The position numbers and the translations under genes were made by a program. Source: Rhynochetos jubatus (lineage: Eukaryota; Chordata; Aves; Eurypygiformes; Rhynochetidae). Taken from it: a stretch of DNA of 64,000 nt. Below the pieces are notes generated by a model. That model was not told where the DNA came from, did not search any database, and worked only from the letters and a program-made list of their open reading frames with translations. Below, in pieces: positions 62,401 to 64,000 of this stretch. Each line of letters begins with the position of its first letter. Positions within the stretch are counted from its first letter, which is position 1. The stretch spans positions 9,470,001 to 9,534,000 of the forward strand of contig CM050672.1 of NCBI GenBank assembly GCA_027574665.1, written 5' to 3'.

Positions 62401-64000
62401 TGGGCTGGAGCTTCTCGTGGTTTGAGGCCTGGCTTGCTCCACCCCCTGCTCTTGAGATTCTCCGGGAGGTGGGCTGCATTTTGGCTGCATTTTGGGCTGG
62501 AGATTCTCGTGGTTTGAGGCCTGGCTTGCTCCACACCCTGCTCTTGAGATTCTCCCGGATGTGGGCTGCATTTTGGATGCCTTTTGGGCTGGAGCTTCTC
62601 GTGGTTTGAGGCCTGGCTTGCTCCACCCCCTGCTCTTGAGATTCTCCCGGATGTGGGCTGCATTTTGGCTGCATTTTGGGCTGGAGCTTCTCGTGGTTTG
62701 AGGCCTGGCTTGCTGCACCCCCTTCTCTTGAGATTCTCCCGGATCTGGGGTGCATTTTGGCTGCATTTTGGGCTGGAGCTTCTCCTGGTTTGAGGCCTGG
62801 CTTGCTCCACCCCCTGCTCTTGATATTCTCCCGGATGTGGGCTGGATTTTGGCTGCATTTTGGGCTGGAGATTCTCGTGGTTTGAGGCCTGTCCTGCTCC
62901 ACCACCTGCTCTTGAGATTCTCCCGCATATGGTCTGGATTTTGGCTGCCATTTGGGCTGGAGCTTGTCGTGGTTTGAGGCCTGGCTTGCTCCACCCCCTG
63001 CTCTTGAGATTCTCCCGGAGGTGGGCTGCATTTTGGCTTTCTTTTGGGCTGGAGCTTCTCGTGGTTTGAGGCCTGCCTTGCTCCACCCCCTGCTCTTGAG
63101 ATTCTCCCGGACGTGGGCTGCATTTTGGCTGCATTTTGGGCTGGAGCTTGTCGTGGTTTGAGGCCTGGCTTGCTCCAACCCCTGCTCTTGATATTCTCCC
63201 GGAGGTGGGCTGGATTTTGGCTTTTATTTTGGGCTGGAGCTTCTCGTGGTTTGAGGCCTGGCTTGCTCCACCCCCTGCTCTTGAGATTCTCCCGGATGTG
63301 GGCTGCATTTTGGCTGCATTTTGGGCTGGAGCTTCTCGTGGTTTCAGACCTGCCTTGCTCCACCCCCTGGTCTTGAGATTCTCCTCCAGGTGGGCTGCAT
63401 TTTCGCTGCATTTTGGGCTGGAGCTTCTCGTGGTTTGAGGCCTGGCTTGCTCCACCCCCTGCTCTTGACATTCTCCCGGATGTGGGCTGGAGTTTGGCTG
63501 CCTTTTGGGCTGGAGCTTCTCGTGGTTTTTAAGGCCTGGCTTGCTCCACCCCCTGCTCTTGAGATTCTCCCGGAGGTGGGCTGCATTTTGGCTGCCTTTT
63601 GGGCTGGAGCTTCTCGTGGTTTGAGGCCTGGCTTGCTCCACCCCCTGCTCTTGAGATTCTCCCGGATGTGGGCTGCATTTTGGCTGCATTTTGGGCTGGA
63701 GCTTCTCGTGGTTTGAGCCCTGGCTTGCTCCACCACCTGCTCTTGATATTCTCCTGGATGTGGGCTGCATTCTGGCTGCCTTTTGGGCTGGAGCTTCTCG
63801 TGGTTTGAGGCCTGGCTTGCTCCACCCCCTGCTCTTGAGATTCTCCCGGAGGTGGGCTGGATTTTGGCTTTCTTTTGGGCTGGAGCTTCTCGTGGTTTGA
63901 GGCCTCCCTTGCTCCACCCGCTGCTCTTGACATTTTCCCAGATGTGTCCTGGAGTTTGGCTGCCTTTTTGGCTGGAGCTTCTCGTGGTTTGAGGCCTGGC
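53410..64000 (+). repeat. Superunit copy B, first about 10.6 kb, cut by the window end
   Basis: B matches A at 37004-47593. In a 2.56-kb comparison (37350-39914 with 53756-56320) I found only a handful of substitutions, so identity is well above 99%. Rare markers shared include GATGTGGGGAGCATTTTGG (39339 and 55745) and TCTAGAGATTC (43831, 45766 with 60053, 61988). Clustered differences occur near 56699-56725, where B has TTCTCGTGG and CCTGGC for TTCACCTGG and CCTGCC in A. Two-monomer length changes occur near 57.5 kb and 62.5 kb. The match still holds at base 64000, so B continues beyond the window. Confidence 0.88.

Larger units (their letters stand above)
1..64000 (+). repeat. 92-bp tandem satellite array, about 695 monomers, spanning the entire window
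   Basis: Every line of the window is a copy of the same 92-bp unit, always in the same orientation. Landmarks in order are GGCTGGAGCTTCTCGTGG, TTTGAGGCCTGG, CTTGCTCCACCCCCTGCTC, TTGAGATTCTCCCGGATG and TGGGCTGCATTTTGGCTGCC. The phase drifts by only +79 bases from the first to the last complete unit, explained by scattered 91-, 93- and 94-bp variants. Both ends of the window lie inside the array, so its true size is larger. No unique spacer, mobile element or gene interrupts it. What it does is unknown; long homogeneous satellites of this kind are usually heterochromatic. I do not recognise the family. Areas without a separate entry below hold ordinary diverged monomers of this array and nothing else that I can see. 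Confidence 0.98.

Noticed and set aside
1-64000. CRISPR array
   Set aside because: The repeated units abut directly with no unique spacers, the unit is 92 bp, and there are no cas genes. The variation is spread through the monomer.
1-64000. Centromeric alpha-satellite or other satellite with a CENP-B box
   Set aside because: The period is 92 bp, not about 171 bp, and no stretch fits the CENP-B box core (TTCG followed by CGGG at the right spacing) in the consensus on either strand. A centromeric location cannot be excluded but is not supported by sequence.
1-64000. Telomeric repeat or subtelomere marker
   Set aside because: No TTAGGG-like or other short telomeric tract was seen in any part of the window.
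1-64000. Transposable element or virus-derived origin of the monomer
   Set aside because: No terminal repeats, target-site duplications, poly-A tail, tRNA-like promoter boxes or coding remnants of such elements are visible in the unit.

Overview
The whole window is one uninterrupted tandem satellite (long minisatellite) array. The monomer is 92 bp, all copies run head to tail in the same orientation, and about 695 copies fill the 64,000 bases. I see no gene, RNA gene, transposon, unrelated spacer, assembly gap or microsatellite anywhere. A perfect consensus monomer lies at 42771-42862. The plus-strand monomer has 28 G, 26 C, 31 T and only 7 A (58.7% GC). It carries two CpG sites, whose commonest variants include the TG and CA forms expected from cytosine methylation and deamination. 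Such an array points to eukaryotic, probably heterochromatic DNA (pericentromeric, subtelomeric or a knob/B-chromosome type block). The CpG decay fits a vertebrate or other genome with germline CpG methylation. I do not recognise the satellite family and cannot name the species.

Monomers fall into recognisable variant classes: 92 bp standard; 93 bp with CTCGAACCCC; 93 bp with CTTGCTCTTGTTATT; 94 bp with TTTTTAAGG; a TTTTAGCCC class; and a CTCCTCCAGGTG class. These are arranged in nested higher-order repeats (HORs). From left to right: a 7-mer of 645 bp (two copies at 1-1370, a third at 4514-5270); a 3-mer of 277 bp (3483-4036); a block with dispersed 25-mer and 19-mer spaced copies (about 8.6-12.1 kb); TTTTAGCCC-class cassettes (12.5-20.9 kb) with long-offset copies; a 12-mer of 1106 bp (23590-25764); an 11-mer of 1012 bp (28945-30946); and an 11-mer/14-mer pair (36313-38273).

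The right-hand 27 kb is a tandem duplication of a 16.4 kb superunit. Copy A is 37004-53409. Copy B starts at about 53410 and still matches A where the window ends. Inside A lie an 8-mer-spaced pair (736 bp), a 21-mer-spaced pair (1935 bp), a 19-mer of 1754 bp duplicated in tandem with a third partial copy, and a repeat of about 4.9 kb. A and B differ by very few bases, apart from clustered differences and two compensating 184-bp (two-monomer) changes that look like unequal exchange or gene conversion.

Long open frames on the minus strand (up to 1190 codons) and regular 69-codon frames on the plus strand are by-products of the repeat. The consensus contains no TAA, TAG or TGA in any minus-strand frame, so I annotate no CDS. 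No defence system, operon or other functional gene system is present. The points of interest are the HOR architecture, the very recent superunit duplication, the mosaic exchange tracts and the strand-asymmetric composition.
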